Notes: generated from the sequence alone by a model not told the origin. A stretch of DNA of 64,000 nt from Wohlfahrtiimonas sp. G9077 (GCF_002252155.1 NZ_NEFD01000003.1:62001-126000); one strand, 5' to 3'; shown: positions 53,344 through 63,425, counted from the first letter of the stretch. A program made the numbers and translations.

Positions 53344-54066
53344 TTATAGGGTGAAGGTTTGTCCTGTGGTGAACGGGCGGGTATCATCATTTAAATCGAT
53401 GATGTGCGTGATGACATCTGCCACTTTTTTCGCATCACGGTTCCCAGAAGGTGAGACGCTGTAGCGCATTGCTGAATTTAAGCACACAGGATCGATGCTG
53501 TTAAATTGAATTTTTTCTTGGGACTCAAACTCACCGGCAAAGAGTTTCATTAACGTATTTAAGCCAGCCTTTGCCACTGCATAACTGCCCCAATACGCTT
53601 GAGAACCGTCGGCCACTTCGGCATGGTCAAAAAAGATCACCGAAGCGCGTTCAGCCTTATTCAACAACGGTAACATGGCTTGCGTTAAATAGAAAGGCGT
53701 ATTTAATGTGGTGTTGATGCTTAATAACCATTTTTCAGGATTGGTGTGGGCAAGGGGCGTTAAGTTACCAAGATTGGCCGCAGTGTGCACGATACCATCG
53801 AGTTTCCCAAATTCAGCCGCCAATGTTTCATAGAGCGCATAGTAATCATCATTGCTGCATTTAGCAAAATCCATGTATAAAATGGCAGGCTCAGGGCCGC
53901 CGGCTGCCACGATTTGATCATACAAATCTTCGACAATTTTTTGTTTTTTCTCACGGGCAAGGAGCACAACCGTTGCGCCTTCTTTTGCTAAGGCTAATGC
54001 ACTGTTGCGACCGACCATGCCTGTAGAACCGGTGATTAAAATGACTTTATTGGCTAAACGACTCAT
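53344..54066 (-). CDS. SDR-fold protein (YciK-like) with altered key residues
   Basis: Short-chain dehydrogenase-fold protein of 240 residues, close in arrangement to YciK, which sits near ubiG in other gammaproteobacteria. Tyr and Lys of YxxxK are kept in WGSYAVAKAG, but the Ser expected 13 residues before Tyr is Ala (FFDHAEVADGS), and the cofactor loop is TGSTGMVG rather than TGxxxGxG. Catalysis may be lost or changed. It overlaps ubiG by four bases. Function unknown. Confidence 0.8.
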   Translation of the reverse strand: MSRLANKVILITGSTGMVGRNSALALAKEGATVVLLAREKKQKIVEDLYDQIVAAGGPEPAILYMDFAKCSNDDYYALYETLAAEFGKLDGIVHTAANLGNLTPLAHTNPEKWLLSINTTLNTPFYLTQAMLPLLNKAERASVIFFDHAEVADGSQAYWGSYAVAKAGLNTLMKLFAGEFESQEKIQFNSIDPVCLNSAMRYSVSPSGNRDAKKVADVITHIIDLNDDTRPFTTGQTFTL

Positions 54067-54779
54067 TTTTCTTCCTCTTTTGGGGCAGACATTGGTTTTT
54101 GTGCATACAACAGATAATTCATGGACAAATCTTGTGTTAAATAGGCTACGCGATTGAAGGGGTTAAAGCTCATGCCGCGGCTGTCTTTGACCGCTAAGCC
54201 GGCATTTTCACAATAGGTATATAATTCAAAAGGCGTGATGAATTTATCAAATTCATGGGTGCCTTTGGGCACAATTTTTAACACCGTTTCCGCCGCAAAA
54301 ATCACCAATTGTTTGGCTTTAAAGGTGCGATTAATGGTGGATAAAAAAAGCTTGCCGCCGGGTTTTAAAAGTTTGCTGCACGCATCTAAAATCGATTGTG
54401 GATCGGGCACATGCTCAAGCATCTCAAGGCACGTGACCACATCATAAGTGTTGGGCTGTAAGTCCGCGAGGGCTTCGACGGTGGAGAGCTGATAGTCAAT
54501 CTCAAGGCCTGAGATTTTTGCATGTTCACGGGCCACTTCTAAAGCGCCAATGGCTAAATCAACCGCCGTTGTGATGGCGCCGCGCTTTGCCAATCCCTCT
54601 GAAATGATGCCGCCGCCACAGCCCACATCAAGGGCTTTGACGCCATGTAAATTGGCATGTTCTGTGATGAATTCAAAGCGTGTGGGATTAATGTCATGGA
54701 GCGTTTGAAAACTGCCATTCGGTGTCCACCAATCTTGTTGGTTGAATTTGCTGATCTCATCTTGAGAGACATTGTCCAT
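54063..54779 (-). CDS. ubiG: Ubiquinone biosynthesis O-methyltransferase
   Basis: SAM-dependent methyltransferase doing both O-methylations of ubiquinone synthesis. The 238-residue protein has the SAM motif ALDVGCGGGIISEGLAKRG (about 49-67), DVVTCLEMLEHVPDP near 113 and LSTINRTFKA near 150; this is the UbiG pattern. GGAGAA upstream supports the ATG. Its stop overlaps the SDR gene. cvpA precedes it with 17 bases between. Confidence 0.93.
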   Translation of the reverse strand: MDNVSQDEISKFNQQDWWTPNGSFQTLHDINPTRFEFITEHANLHGVKALDVGCGGGIISEGLAKRGAITTAVDLAIGALEVAREHAKISGLEIDYQLSTVEALADLQPNTYDVVTCLEMLEHVPDPQSILDACSKLLKPGGKLFLSTINRTFKAKQLVIFAAETVLKIVPKGTHEFDKFITPFELYTYCENAGLAVKDSRGMSFNPFNRVAYLTQDLSMNYLLYAQKPMSAPKEEEK

Positions 54780-54796
54780 ATCGATTCTCCTAACGA

Positions 54797-55405
54797 TTAA
54801 TGGTTGTGCGGTTGCGTTGGGGTGGATTTAGGGCTCTGTAAATCCGATTGCAACAGCTTAGAGAGTTCACTGATGTTGATCTGTTGTAAGAATTTTTCGG
54901 GTAAAAATTTGGCAATGAAGTTTGCGCTTGACTCCACAAATGGCGTCAATTGTGATTTTTGCCACATCGGGATGCTATTTAAACCCACATTCATGGCAAA
55001 CAAGCCTAAAAATGCCACGATCAACCAACCACGCAATACGCCAAAGCCCATGCCTAAAATGCGATCAATGAATGAGATTTTCAAGAAGCGAATGAGCAAA
55101 GAAATCCCTAAATTCACAAGGCCCGCTAAAAATAGGATGCCTAAAAAAGTGATGGCGTAACTTAAAATGGAGACGAGTAACTCTTCTGTGGAGCCTTCGC
55201 TTGGATTTAAATCAATTTTGCCTTTGGTGATGGCATGCAATTGATCCGGAAGCATGGCTGCCACATCTTGAGAGAAGTAAGCTGCGCCCCAAAAAGCGAC
55301 GATCCATACAAGCAAAGAGAGGGCTTCGGTGATGAGCCCTCTGAAAAATGCAATGACGGTTGATAATCCAATGATGCCAATGATGGCGATGTCGATGTAG
55401 TTCAT
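54797..55405 (-). CDS. cvpA: CvpA family membrane protein
   Basis: Inner-membrane protein of 202 residues with four hydrophobic segments (about 2-20, 25-45, 75-100, 105-125) and the family start YIDIAIIGIIGLSTVIAFFRGLI. Members affect colicin V export and envelope or purine-linked stress, but the biochemical role is unsettled. The long polar tail ends in a histidine-rich PTQPHNH. In many relatives cvpA precedes purF; here ubiG follows. The folC-SPOR-cvpA order upstream is conserved. Confidence 0.88.
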   Translation of the reverse strand: MNYIDIAIIGIIGLSTVIAFFRGLITEALSLLVWIVAFWGAAYFSQDVAAMLPDQLHAITKGKIDLNPSEGSTEELLVSILSYAITFLGILFLAGLVNLGISLLIRFLKISFIDRILGMGFGVLRGWLIVAFLGLFAMNVGLNSIPMWQKSQLTPFVESSANFIAKFLPEKFLQQINISELSKLLQSDLQSPKSTPTQPHNH

Positions 55406-55424
55406 AAGGTCCTAATTTACTCGA

Positions 55425-56159
55425 TTATTGAATTTGAATGATGTAACTGTTCACGCCTTGGCGTTTTAATTCCGCTTGCACATTTTTGGCATTGTCTTGG
55501 GTTTTAAGGGGTCCAATGCGCACTTTGTATTGCTTAGAGATCAACGCCACTTCAGAAGCATAACCGCGGCGCTTGTATTCATTCATCACACGCGTAGCAT
55601 TTTCGCGGCTGCTGTAGGAGCCCACTTGCACATACCATGTGAATTTAGGTTGAGCAGCGTTTGCACTTTGGGTGTTTTGGCTTTGGGCAGAGCCGATGAG
55701 CTCAATTTTAGGCAAGGGCGCAGGTTTAGTGTTGGCAGGTTTTGCCGCTGTATTGTTGGGCTTTTGTTGATTTTGTACCGGTGGCTTTGCAGGTTTATTT
55801 TGCAATTGTGCTTGTGGGGCTTGCACGGTTTTGCCCTGTTGATTGGCTTGTGCTAACAATTGCTCTGCAATGGACACATTGTTGTCAATGGGCAGTGATG
55901 GCTGATTGTCCGTCACCGCTTCCCACATATTTTCTGTGATGGGTTCATGGACAGAGGGCGGCACAGGACGCGCATCGACAGGTGGTGTGATGGTTGCAGG
56001 TTCATCATCTGTACTTGCATAGAAGTCATCTTCTTGTTCGACGGCGGTATTTTCCGGCACATGATAATCATCGGATGATAATAAATTTGGAATGATCCAA
56101 AGACCTAAAGCGATGAGCGCGATGCAGCCGACAATGCGTTGTTGAAGTTTTTTATTCAT
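55425..56159 (-). CDS. dedD: SPOR-domain protein (DedD-like)
   Basis: Single-pass membrane protein of 244 residues: short N-terminus, one helix (about 9-28), a Pro/Gln/Asn-rich periplasmic linker (about 35-160), and a C-terminal SPOR domain (about 165-244) starting FTWYVQVGSYSS. SPOR domains target septal peptidoglycan. The position between folC and cvpA is that of dedD in E. coli. It is the second SPOR protein in the window, the other being the DamX-like one. Ribosome-binding site weak. Confidence 0.88.
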   Translation of the reverse strand: MNKKLQQRIVGCIALIALGLWIIPNLLSSDDYHVPENTAVEQEDDFYASTDDEPATITPPVDARPVPPSVHEPITENMWEAVTDNQPSLPIDNNVSIAEQLLAQANQQGKTVQAPQAQLQNKPAKPPVQNQQKPNNTAAKPANTKPAPLPKIELIGSAQSQNTQSANAAQPKFTWYVQVGSYSSRENATRVMNEYKRRGYASEVALISKQYKVRIGPLKTQDNAKNVQAELKRQGVNSYIIQIQ

Positions 56160-56164
56160 GGTTT

Positions 56165-57442
56165 TTATCTCGGGTTAATCCAATTCAATCCTTCGCTGAC
56201 TGTGTGGAATGATCCAAACACCAAAATTATAGCATCATTTTGCGGAAGTTCGGTTGCCATTTGACACGCATCGGCCACTGAATGGGCGGTGTGTATCGTT
56301 GCACTTTGGGCCAAAATGGGTGAAATTCTTGCTTTTAATGCATCAGAGTTTTGCCCGCGATCGCCCTCTAAGCCTGCTAGCACCCATGTATTGATGTCAT
56401 CTTTAAGGGCATGGGCAAGGTTTGCAGCATCTTTATCTTTGAGCATGCCAAGCACTGCAATGATGGGGCGATTGTCTGCTTTAAATGGCATTAGCAAAGC
56501 GTGCAAAATGGCAGCGCCTTGCGGATTGTGGGTCACATCAAAATAAAATTCGCGGTTTTGATGCATCACTTTTTGAAAGCGACCTTGTAGGCGTGTATGT
56601 TGTAAGCCTTTGGCAATCACAGCTTCTGTCAATTGCGCGGCAATGGGGCTATTGAAAAGTGCGCTGATGGCAGCGGCAGCATTTTGCAATTGATGCACAC
56701 CTTGCAAGCGCGGCATTGGTAAGGTCAATGTGCGGTCATTGAAGCGATATTGCCATGTTTTTTCATCGATCATGGCATATTGAAAATCACGTCCCGCTTC
56801 AATCAACGTCGCATGCTGTTTAGCCACTTGATTTAAGATCGATACATTTGGTGATGATTCGGCTGTGACCACAATGCTGTGATCTTTGATTATGCCAGCC
56901 TTTTCATGGGCAATCTCAGTGATGGTGTTGCCAAGGAGATTGGTATGATCTAGATCAATGGGTGTAATGACGGCAACATCGGCATCCACAATGTTTGTGG
57001 CATCAAGACGGCCGCCTAAACCCACTTCTAAAATGGCGATGCTCACATTGTGCTTTTTAAAGAGATAAAACGCCGCTAATGTGGCAAATTCAAAATAGGT
57101 TAGGGTGATCTCGCCGCGTGCCTTTTGAATGGCTTCAAAAGCCTCAATGATCTCGCTGTCTGACGCTTCCTGCCCATTGATGACAATGCGCTCATTAAAG
57201 CGATGCATGTGCGGTGAAGTGTAAAGGCCATGACGGGTGCCCGACGCTTCACAAATGGCGGCGATGGTATTGGTGGTGGAGCCTTTGCCATTGGTGCCTG
57301 CAACTGTCATGATAAAAGGTGCCACCGGCGTTAGATTGAGGGCTTGATAAACTTTTTTGATGCGTTCTAATTTAAAATCCATCGCTAAAGGATGGATTTT
57401 TTCAAGTTCAACTAACCACTCATTGAGCGTTTTATTTTGCAT
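56165..57442 (-). CDS. folC: Folylpolyglutamate/dihydrofolate synthase
   Basis: Adds glutamate to dihydropteroate and to folates. The 425-residue protein has the ATP loop [13 protein letters not shown] near 45, the [12 protein letters not shown] omega-type loop near 75, and DVTHNPQGA near 300. ATG 57442 gives the family start [25 protein letters not shown] region and overlaps accD by 11 bases; an earlier in-frame start at 57553 lies wholly within accD. Conserved accD-folC-dedD-cvpA order. Confidence 0.93.
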   Translation of the reverse strand: MQNKTLNEWLVELEKIHPLAMDFKLERIKKVYQALNLTPVAPFIMTVAGTNGKGSTTNTIAAICEASGTRHGLYTSPHMHRFNERIVINGQEASDSEIIEAFEAIQKARGEITLTYFEFATLAAFYLFKKHNVSIAILEVGLGGRLDATNIVDADVAVITPIDLDHTNLLGNTITEIAHEKAGIIKDHSIVVTAESSPNVSILNQVAKQHATLIEAGRDFQYAMIDEKTWQYRFNDRTLTLPMPRLQGVHQLQNAAAAISALFNSPIAAQLTEAVIAKGLQHTRLQGRFQKVMHQNREFYFDVTHNPQGAAILHALLMPFKADNRPIIAVLGMLKDKDAANLAHALKDDINTWVLAGLEGDRGQNSDALKARISPILAQSATIHTAHSVADACQMATELPQNDAIILVFGSFHTVSEGLNWINPR

Positions 57443-58343
57443 TCGCGTCTTTTTCGTCCACTTTTTCAAAAGAGGTTTCGGTAAATGGCTCAGGTAAATT
57501 CCCCATTTTTGACAATAAAGAGGCGATTTGATTGCGCATTTCGCGGCGGTCAATGATCATGTCGATCGCGCCTTTTTCCAATAAGAATTCACTTTGTTGG
57601 AAGCCTTCTGGTAATTTCTCACGCACGGTTTGTTCAATCACGCGTGGGCCTGCAAAACCGATGTATGCTTTGGGTTCTGCGATGATCACATCACCAAGCA
57701 TTGCAAAGCTTGCAGAAACACCGCCATAGGTTGGGTGTGTCAATACGGAGATGAATGGGATTTGTTCATCATTCATTTTACCGATGATGGCGGATGTTTT
57801 AGCCATTTGCATCAATGAGGTTAAACCCTCTTGCATGCGGGCGCCGCCACTGGCTGCAAAAACGATCAATGGTCTGCGTTCTGCAAAGGCTAAATCAGCC
57901 GCGCGTTTAAAGCGTTCGCCCACCACAGAACCCATGGATGCACCCATGAAGTCAAATTCAAATGCACAGGCCACCACAGGGATGTTTTTCAATGTGCCGC
58001 CCATTGCGATCATGGCATCTCTTTCGCCAGTTGTTTTTTGTGCATCATTGATGCGCACTTTATAAGATTTCACATCTTTAAAGCCTAAGAAATCGATGGG
58101 CTCTAACTCTGCGCCAATTTCGTGGGTAGAATCAGTGTCTAAGAAGTTGATGAGACGACTTCTTGCCGAGATTTTCATGTGATGATTACATTTCGGACAA
58201 ACGTTTAAGTTTTGTTCTAGCTCTTGTTGATAGAGAATCGAATCACAACTTTTACAGTTTTTCCAGATGCCCTCAGGTACCTTCTTGTTAGAATGGGTAC
58301 TCTTGATGCGCATTGGATTAAGACGTTCGAACCATGAACTCAT
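57432..58343 (-). CDS. accD: Acetyl-CoA carboxylase carboxyltransferase beta subunit
   Basis: Beta subunit of the carboxyltransferase that makes malonyl-CoA. The 303-residue protein has the C4 zinc ribbon (C30, C33, C49, C52) and the crotonase-like core with [15 protein letters not shown] near 165 and [14 protein letters not shown] near 230. ATG 58343, with AGGT at 58354-58351, is preferred over 58352. accA is elsewhere; accB and accC are at 61108-62937. Confidence 0.95.
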   Translation of the reverse strand: MSSWFERLNPMRIKSTHSNKKVPEGIWKNCKSCDSILYQQELEQNLNVCPKCNHHMKISARSRLINFLDTDSTHEIGAELEPIDFLGFKDVKSYKVRINDAQKTTGERDAMIAMGGTLKNIPVVACAFEFDFMGASMGSVVGERFKRAADLAFAERRPLIVFAASGGARMQEGLTSLMQMAKTSAIIGKMNDEQIPFISVLTHPTYGGVSASFAMLGDVIIAEPKAYIGFAGPRVIEQTVREKLPEGFQQSEFLLEKGAIDMIIDRREMRNQIASLLSKMGNLPEPFTETSFEKVDEKDANAK

Positions 58344-58502
58344 TGGATACACCTTTAATAAGTTTGAAAGTGGATTGGCAATGATAAATTATTCTCGTTA
58401 AATACTCAATAGAACACAATTTAATGGCATTTTAATGCGAGCGAATGAAAAAGGGCGTATAATTGTGAACTCTTTTAGTCCTATATGGTGAGCGAGACGA
58501 CA

Positions 58503-58958
58503 ATGATGGATTCAGATTTGCAGGCATTGTATCAAGAAGTGATTCTTGATCATAACAAAAAACCTCGTAACTTTCGCGTGATTGATCCGGCTACACATGC
58601 AGCGCGTGGTCACAATCCATTGTGCGGGGATCAAATCAAAGTATTTTTAACCGTTGATGACAATGGCGTGATTCAAGATGTCTCCTTTAAAGGGGAAGGT
58701 TGCGCGATTTCTACGGCATCAAGCTCATTGATGACCGAAGCGGTGAAAGGCAAAACGATCGAAGAGGCGGAAAAGTTATATAACATTTTCCATGATGCAG
58801 TCACCACAGATGAAGATGTAGATACGAGTGAGCTTGGACGTTTAGCAATTTTGACAGGTGTGAAAAAATATCCTGCCCGCGTTAAATGTGCCACATTGGC
58901 ATGGCATGCATTGCATGCAGCCCTCACAGAAAATGAAGAACCTGTGAAAACAGAGTAA
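58503..58958 (+). CDS. sufU: SufU-type Fe-S scaffold/sulfur acceptor
   Basis: Zinc-dependent sulfur acceptor of the SUF iron-sulfur pathway. The 151-residue protein has Cys41-Asp43 (CGD), Cys67 (GEGCAIS) and Cys129 (VKCATLAWH), the SufU zinc ligands, and the extra segment before the last cysteine that separates SufU from IscU. The start is uncertain: ATG 58503 or 58506, or ATG 58485 with six more residues. sufT follows after 12 bases. TATAAT at 58458-58463 could be its -10 box. No sufBCDS is seen nearby. Confidence 0.87.
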   Translation: MMDSDLQALYQEVILDHNKKPRNFRVIDPATHAARGHNPLCGDQIKVFLTVDDNGVIQDVSFKGEGCAISTASSSLMTEAVKGKTIEEAEKLYNIFHDAVTTDEDVDTSELGRLAILTGVKKYPARVKCATLAWHALHAALTENEEPVKTE

Positions 58959-58970
58959 GAAGGATTGAGC

Positions 58971-59357
58971 ATGAGTGAAGAGAAATCCCCAAACGACGCA
59001 GTCATCTATTATGCTGAAGGCGTTGAAAAAACCGAAGCGAGTGAAGCGGTGGTTGAAGAGATCATCAATAATTTAAAGCGTGTGTATGACCCAGAAATTC
59101 CTGTGGACATCTACGAGCTTGGGTTGATTTATGTGATTGAGTTTTTAGACACCACAGAAGATCACTTTAAAATCAAAATTGACATGACATTAACCGCACC
59201 CGGTTGTCCTGTGGCCGGTTCAATGCCTGAGTGGGTACAAAATGCTGTGATGGCAACCCCAGGGATTGATGATTGCCATGTAGATTTAGTGTGGGAACCC
59301 TTCTGGACCCCTGAGCGCATGTCATTGCGCGCGAAGTTAGAGTTGAATATGCTCTAA
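58971..59357 (+). CDS. sufT: SufT (MIP18/DUF59) Fe-S assembly protein
   Basis: Single-domain MIP18 protein, 128 residues, involved in maturing iron-sulfur proteins. It has DPEIPVDIYELGLIY near 42 and TLTAPGCPVAGSMPEWV near 80 with the conserved cysteine. GAAGGA at 58959-58964 supports ATG 58971 over the TTG at 58965. Following sufU directly, as it does in suf operons of other bacteria, supports the assignment. PaaD-type proteins are the main look-alike. Confidence 0.88.
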   Translation: MSEEKSPNDAVIYYAEGVEKTEASEAVVEEIINNLKRVYDPEIPVDIYELGLIYVIEFLDTTEDHFKIKIDMTLTAPGCPVAGSMPEWVQNAVMATPGIDDCHVDLVWEPFWTPERMSLRAKLELNML

Positions 59358-59400
59358 ATTTTATGGTTACATTTTTGTTATAGTGATCTATTTCTGAGAG

Positions 59401-59431
59401 AAAATAGGGTAGTTATGCTACCCTATTTTTA
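59401..59431. terminator. Shared terminator between sufT and the PEtN transferase
   Basis: A perfect 12-bp stem: AAAATAGGGTAG (59401-59412) and CTACCCTATTTT (59418-59429) around TTATG. Usable in both directions. Confidence 0.88.
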
Positions 59432-59440
59432 ATAAGCTAT

Positions 59441-61018
59441 TTACTTGCGTTTGTCATAGATGTCGACCATTTTATCATATTGCATTACACTACCATCGCT
59501 GAAATAGACTTCTGTGGGATTTGGGATGTTGATATTCAAAAATTCATAACCCAAGGCATTAAGGATAAATTCCATAGTCATTTGCGTATTAAATACATTA
59601 GCTGAACGCAATTTTGTTAAAAATTGTATTAAATCATTGATCGACCCTGAATTATCATATATGAAAAAAGGAACGTTGAATTGATCCTGAGAAGGTGTAT
59701 GTAGTCCATGCCCAAGTCCAGCAACTTCACCATGATCAGATAAATAAATAAGCAGGGAGTTGTCAGACATTTGATTGATAATTTGACTCAGTAATCGATC
59801 GGTTTTCCTAATTGTTGCATCATATTCAGGATGTTTGCTGCCAGATGCTAGCATTACTTTTAAATCTAGATCATCATAGTTTGTGTAGGGTGCATGTGAT
59901 CCATTTAGATGAATGAAAAAAAACTGTTGGACATTGGTATTTTTTTTCTTAGTTACTTCATCAAGTAAAGTGTCATCTACTAGATTAAAAGTATAGAAAT
60001 CAGATGACCTTCCTATTACTCCTATAGGTGTATCATGGACTCCTGAAAAATTTTGACTAGATAGCCAAATTGTTTCAAAACCTTTATTTCTGGCTGCTTT
60101 AACTATATTAGTATAATCATAATATCTATCATGATCAGATGCTGTTGCAAAACTTAACACTCTTTTGAGAGATTCTCTAGTGATAGGGGCTGGAGAAATT
60201 GCATTTGGAACCCAATAAAATTCTTTATTTTCTTTTAGATCATCAATAAATGGCGTCGTAGGGTATTTGTACCCTGTGTATGAAAAGTGATTACTTGATG
60301 CAGATTCTCCAATGACAAGATAAATCGTCTGATAATGACTATTTTTTCCTAGTATTACATTGTCAGGTAGATGATTATTTATAGGAATAGATAATAATCT
60401 TTGTTCCTTAAGGTATGATATATAGTTAGTAATCGGAGATATAATATTTCTAGAATAGAAATCGGCAATAATTCCTTGTGGATTAATACTAAATTCATGA
60501 AAAATCCGGCTATTTGTTTTGATAGCCAATGAATATACAGGATGTATAAAAAGCAAGATTGTAATGAACAATACTATATGTTTAGCCTTGCCATATCTAG
60601 CCTTGTTAGTATTCAGTATCAAATATAAGGCGCTTATTGTTAAAGTCATAGATATGATTAGAGGTGCAAAGCCAAATTGTCGAATATACCCTACTGATTC
60701 AGACAAACTTGTCTCCATGATAGAGGAATAGGCACCAAATGAGAGAAAACTACCAAATGAACTAATACTTAAAAGTAGAATAAAGTAAAAAATGCAAACT
60801 ATGCTCCCACAGATTGGTTTGAATTTCTTGGAACAGTAAATGGGTAATGTCAAAAATAAGAATAGTATTAGAAAATTAATAAAGTCAATTTTTCCAAGAG
60901 AGTTACCATTCCACCATAATAATATATATGGGATAGTGGATAAAAATAATAGAAGTGAAATTTTAAAAAAATACATTTGCAATATCTTTATTAGGAGGTG
61001 CATGGGAGGATTACCCAT
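59441..61018 (-). CDS. Phosphoethanolamine transferase (EptA/CptA-like)
   Basis: Inner-membrane enzyme of the sulfatase fold expected to move phosphoethanolamine from phosphatidylethanolamine onto lipid A, core sugar or another envelope glycan. The 525-residue protein has five N-terminal membrane helices (within about 17-166), then a periplasmic domain with GESASSNHFSYTGY (nucleophile Ser239), NGSHAPY (His375), SDHGE (428-431) and GHGLHTP. It is clearly more AT-rich than its neighbours, with many ATA and AGA codons, suggesting recent transfer. ATG 61018 has GGAG 12 bases upstream; TTG 61036 and ATG 61003 are alternatives. The acceptor sugar is unknown. Confidence 0.83.
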   Translation of the reverse strand: MGNPPMHLLIKILQMYFFKISLLLFLSTIPYILLWWNGNSLGKIDFINFLILFLFLTLPIYCSKKFKPICGSIVCIFYFILLLSISSFGSFLSFGAYSSIMETSLSESVGYIRQFGFAPLIISMTLTISALYLILNTNKARYGKAKHIVLFITILLFIHPVYSLAIKTNSRIFHEFSINPQGIIADFYSRNIISPITNYISYLKEQRLLSIPINNHLPDNVILGKNSHYQTIYLVIGESASSNHFSYTGYKYPTTPFIDDLKENKEFYWVPNAISPAPITRESLKRVLSFATASDHDRYYDYTNIVKAARNKGFETIWLSSQNFSGVHDTPIGVIGRSSDFYTFNLVDDTLLDEVTKKKNTNVQQFFFIHLNGSHAPYTNYDDLDLKVMLASGSKHPEYDATIRKTDRLLSQIINQMSDNSLLIYLSDHGEVAGLGHGLHTPSQDQFNVPFFIYDNSGSINDLIQFLTKLRSANVFNTQMTMEFILNALGYEFLNINIPNPTEVYFSDGSVMQYDKMVDIYDKRK

Positions 61019-61065
61019 GTATTTATTATACTCCAAAATAGGTTGTTAATTGATTTTATGTATGA

Positions 61066-61099
61066 GTAAAAAAGCCCTGAAATATCAGGGCTTTTTATT
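61066..61099. terminator. Terminator after accC
   Basis: AAAAAGCCCTGA (61069-61080) and TCAGGGCTTTTT (61085-61096) around AATA; ends the accB-accC transcript on the minus strand. Confidence 0.88.
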
Positions 61100-61107
61100 T
61101 GCAAAAA

Positions 61108-62454
61108 TTAATCTTCTGCTTTTAACATTTTTTCAAGATAGTGAATGTCCGTACCACCTTTGATGAAGTTTGGATCATTTAAGATCTTAAGGTGCAATGG
61201 GATGTTCGTCTTGATGCCTTCGATCACAGTTTCTTGTAAAGCATTGCGTAGGCGCGCGATCGCGATTTCACGCGTTGGGCCGTGTGCAATGATTTTACCC
61301 ACCATTGAATCGTAATAAGGCGGAACCTTATAACCTGCATAAATGTGGGTATCCACACGAATGCCAGGGCCACCTGGTGGCACGAATGTTGTGATGGTGC
61401 CAGGGGATGGCAAGAATGTTTTTGGATCTTCTGCATTGATGCGACACTCAATGGCATGACCTGTATAGGTGATGTCTTCTTGTGTGAATTTAAGTGGTTT
61501 GCCATCAGCGATGTCGATTTGTGCGCGCACAAGATCAATGCCTGTAATCAATTCCGTCACAGGATGTTCCACCTGAATGCGTGTATTCATTTCGATGAAG
61601 TAGAATTCACCATTTTCATACAAGAATTCAAAGGTACCTGCGCCGCGGTAACCGATGCGTTTACATGCATTCACACAGGATTCACCAATGCGAGCACGCT
61701 CTTCATCTGTAATGCCAGGCGCCAATGCTTCTTCGATCACTTTTTGGTGACGACGCTGCATAGAGCAGTCACGTTCACCTAAGAAAACTGCATTGCCGTG
61801 TTCATCGGATAACACTTGGATTTCAACATGGCGTGGTTTTTCAAGGAATTTTTCCATGTAAACCATAGGGTTGCCGAAAGCTGCGCTTGCTTCTGCTTTT
61901 GTCAATTCAATGGCAGACAATAAATCTTCTGCTTTATGAACCACGCGCATACCGCGACCGCCGCCGCCACCTGAGGCTTTGATGATGACCGGATAGCCGA
62001 TTTCTTCACCCAATTTTAGGTTGGCATTTGCATCATCTGTTAAAGCACCTGGAGAACCTGGCACACAAGGCACGCCCGCTTCGATCATGGCTTTTTTCGC
62101 AGAGACTTTATCACCCATCAAACGGATGGTTTCAGCGCGTGGGCCGATGAAAATAAAGCCAGATTCTTCAACGCGTTCTGCAAAGTCTGCATTTTCAGCC
62201 AAGAAACCATAACCAGGATGGATGGCATCTGCATCTGTCAATTCTGCAGCTGCAATGAGCTGAGGCATGTTCAAATAGCTTGAAAATGATTGTGGTGGCC
62301 CGATACAAATGGAGTCATCGGCTAAAAGTACGTGTTTTAAGTCTCTGTCAGCGGTTGAATACACAGCAACGGTGCTGATATTCTTCTCTTTACATGCTCG
62401 CAAAATGCGCAGTGCAATCTCACCACGGTTTGCGATTAAAACTTTTTTAATCAT
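61108..62454 (-). CDS. accC: Biotin carboxylase
   Basis: ATP-grasp enzyme that carboxylates the biotin on AccB. The 448-residue protein (E. coli 449) has the Gly-rich lid [11 protein letters not shown] near 165, the [16 protein letters not shown] stretch near 235, and [14 protein letters not shown] near 290 with catalytic residues intact. It follows accB by 15 bases. Together with accD upstream and accA elsewhere it completes acetyl-CoA carboxylase. Confidence 0.97.
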   Translation of the reverse strand: MIKKVLIANRGEIALRILRACKEKNISTVAVYSTADRDLKHVLLADDSICIGPPQSFSSYLNMPQLIAAAELTDADAIHPGYGFLAENADFAERVEESGFIFIGPRAETIRLMGDKVSAKKAMIEAGVPCVPGSPGALTDDANANLKLGEEIGYPVIIKASGGGGGRGMRVVHKAEDLLSAIELTKAEASAAFGNPMVYMEKFLEKPRHVEIQVLSDEHGNAVFLGERDCSMQRRHQKVIEEALAPGITDEERARIGESCVNACKRIGYRGAGTFEFLYENGEFYFIEMNTRIQVEHPVTELITGIDLVRAQIDIADGKPLKFTQEDITYTGHAIECRINAEDPKTFLPSPGTITTFVPPGGPGIRVDTHIYAGYKVPPYYDSMVGKIIAHGPTREIAIARLRNALQETVIEGIKTNIPLHLKILNDPNFIKGGTDIHYLEKMLKAED

Positions 62455-62469
62455 GGAGTGGTCCTTATC

Positions 62470-62937
62470 TTATTCAAGAATGAAGAGCGGTTGATCGAAT
62501 TCGACTGGCTCACCATTTTGAACAAGGATCGATACAACTTTTCCTGAAATTTCTGCTTCGATCTGATTAAACATTTTCATCGCCTCAACGATGCACACTG
62601 TGTCGCCAACGTTCACAGTTTGACCCACATCTGTAAAGGCATTTGATGTTGGAGAAGCGGCGCGGTAGAAAGTACCAACCATTGGAGAGCGGATCACTTT
62701 ACCTTCTGGTAATTCTGCTTTTTCTGCAACCGGTGCAGCAGCAGGTGCCGCCGTTGTGGCAACGATTTGTTGCATTGGGTTGTATGCAGGTTGGGCAATC
62801 GGGGCAACTTGAGCAACTGCAGCGCCTTGAGAATTACGGCTGATGCGAATTGAACCTTCACCTTCGATGATTTCGATTTCAGAAATCGTTGATTCATCAA
62901 CAAGGTCAATCAAGTTTTTAATCTTACGAATATCCAT
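62470..62937 (-). CDS. accB: Biotin carboxyl carrier protein
   Basis: Carries biotin between AccC and AccAD. The 155-residue protein has an N-terminal helical region, an Ala/Pro-rich flexible linker (about 38-75), and the biotinyl domain (about 78-155) with the acceptor lysine K121 in EAMKMFN. Length matches E. coli (156). aroQ lies 17 bases upstream, the standard gammaproteobacterial order. Confidence 0.96.
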   Translation of the reverse strand: MDIRKIKNLIDLVDESTISEIEIIEGEGSIRISRNSQGAAVAQVAPIAQPAYNPMQQIVATTAAPAAAPVAEKAELPEGKVIRSPMVGTFYRAASPTSNAFTDVGQTVNVGDTVCIVEAMKMFNQIEAEISGKVVSILVQNGEPVEFDQPLFILE

Positions 62938-62954
62938 GAGTTTTTATTCTCCTA

Positions 62955-63425
62955 CTAAGTTTTCGATGATCTTGATGAAACAATGTTTTTAGCGCGATAG
63001 AGCCCAAGCTCATAGCCAAAAAGTCCATGTCCCACCAGAATTCCTGAGGCAATGTCTGACAAATATGAATGGTGTCTAAATGGCTCCCTTGCAAAGACAT
63101 TCGAAATGTGAATTTCGATGAATGGAATGTCTACGCTCAAAAAGGCATCACGAATGGCAATACTTGTGTGCGTATACGCGCCAGGGTTGATTAAGATGAC
63201 ATCAATGTTCTCAGACTTTGCTTTGTGAATTTGGTTGATGATTTCGCCTTCAATATTAGACTGAAAGCATGACAATGCAAGCTGTAATTGCATCGCTTTG
63301 TGCGTCAATTGTGTTTCGAGTTCAGGCAGGGTTGTGTAACCATAGATCTGAGGCTCTCTCGTTCCAATCATATTGAGATTAGGGCCATTGATTAACAGTA
63401 CCTTAGAATGCTCGTTTGTGGACAT
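62955..63425 (-). CDS. aroQ: 3-dehydroquinate dehydratase, type II
   Basis: Dehydrates 3-dehydroquinate in the shikimate pathway, the step after AroB. The 156-residue protein has the type II signature [20 protein letters not shown] with catalytic Tyr28 and Arg23, the NPGAYTHTS loop (80-88), and His106 in EIHISN. It is the compact dodecameric kind, unlike the AroD type of E. coli. The C-terminal tail ends SSRSSKT. Likely cotranscribed with accBC. Confidence 0.94.
   Translation of the reverse strand: MSTNEHSKVLLINGPNLNMIGTREPQIYGYTTLPELETQLTHKAMQLQLALSCFQSNIEGEIINQIHKAKSENIDVILINPGAYTHTSIAIRDAFLSVDIPFIEIHISNVFAREPFRHHSYLSDIASGILVGHGLFGYELGLYRAKNIVSSRSSKT

Noticed and set aside
61345..61782. 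145-residue plus-strand frame rich in Cys and His
   Set aside because: It is the antisense of accC, a fully conserved gene; its composition follows from accC codon use.
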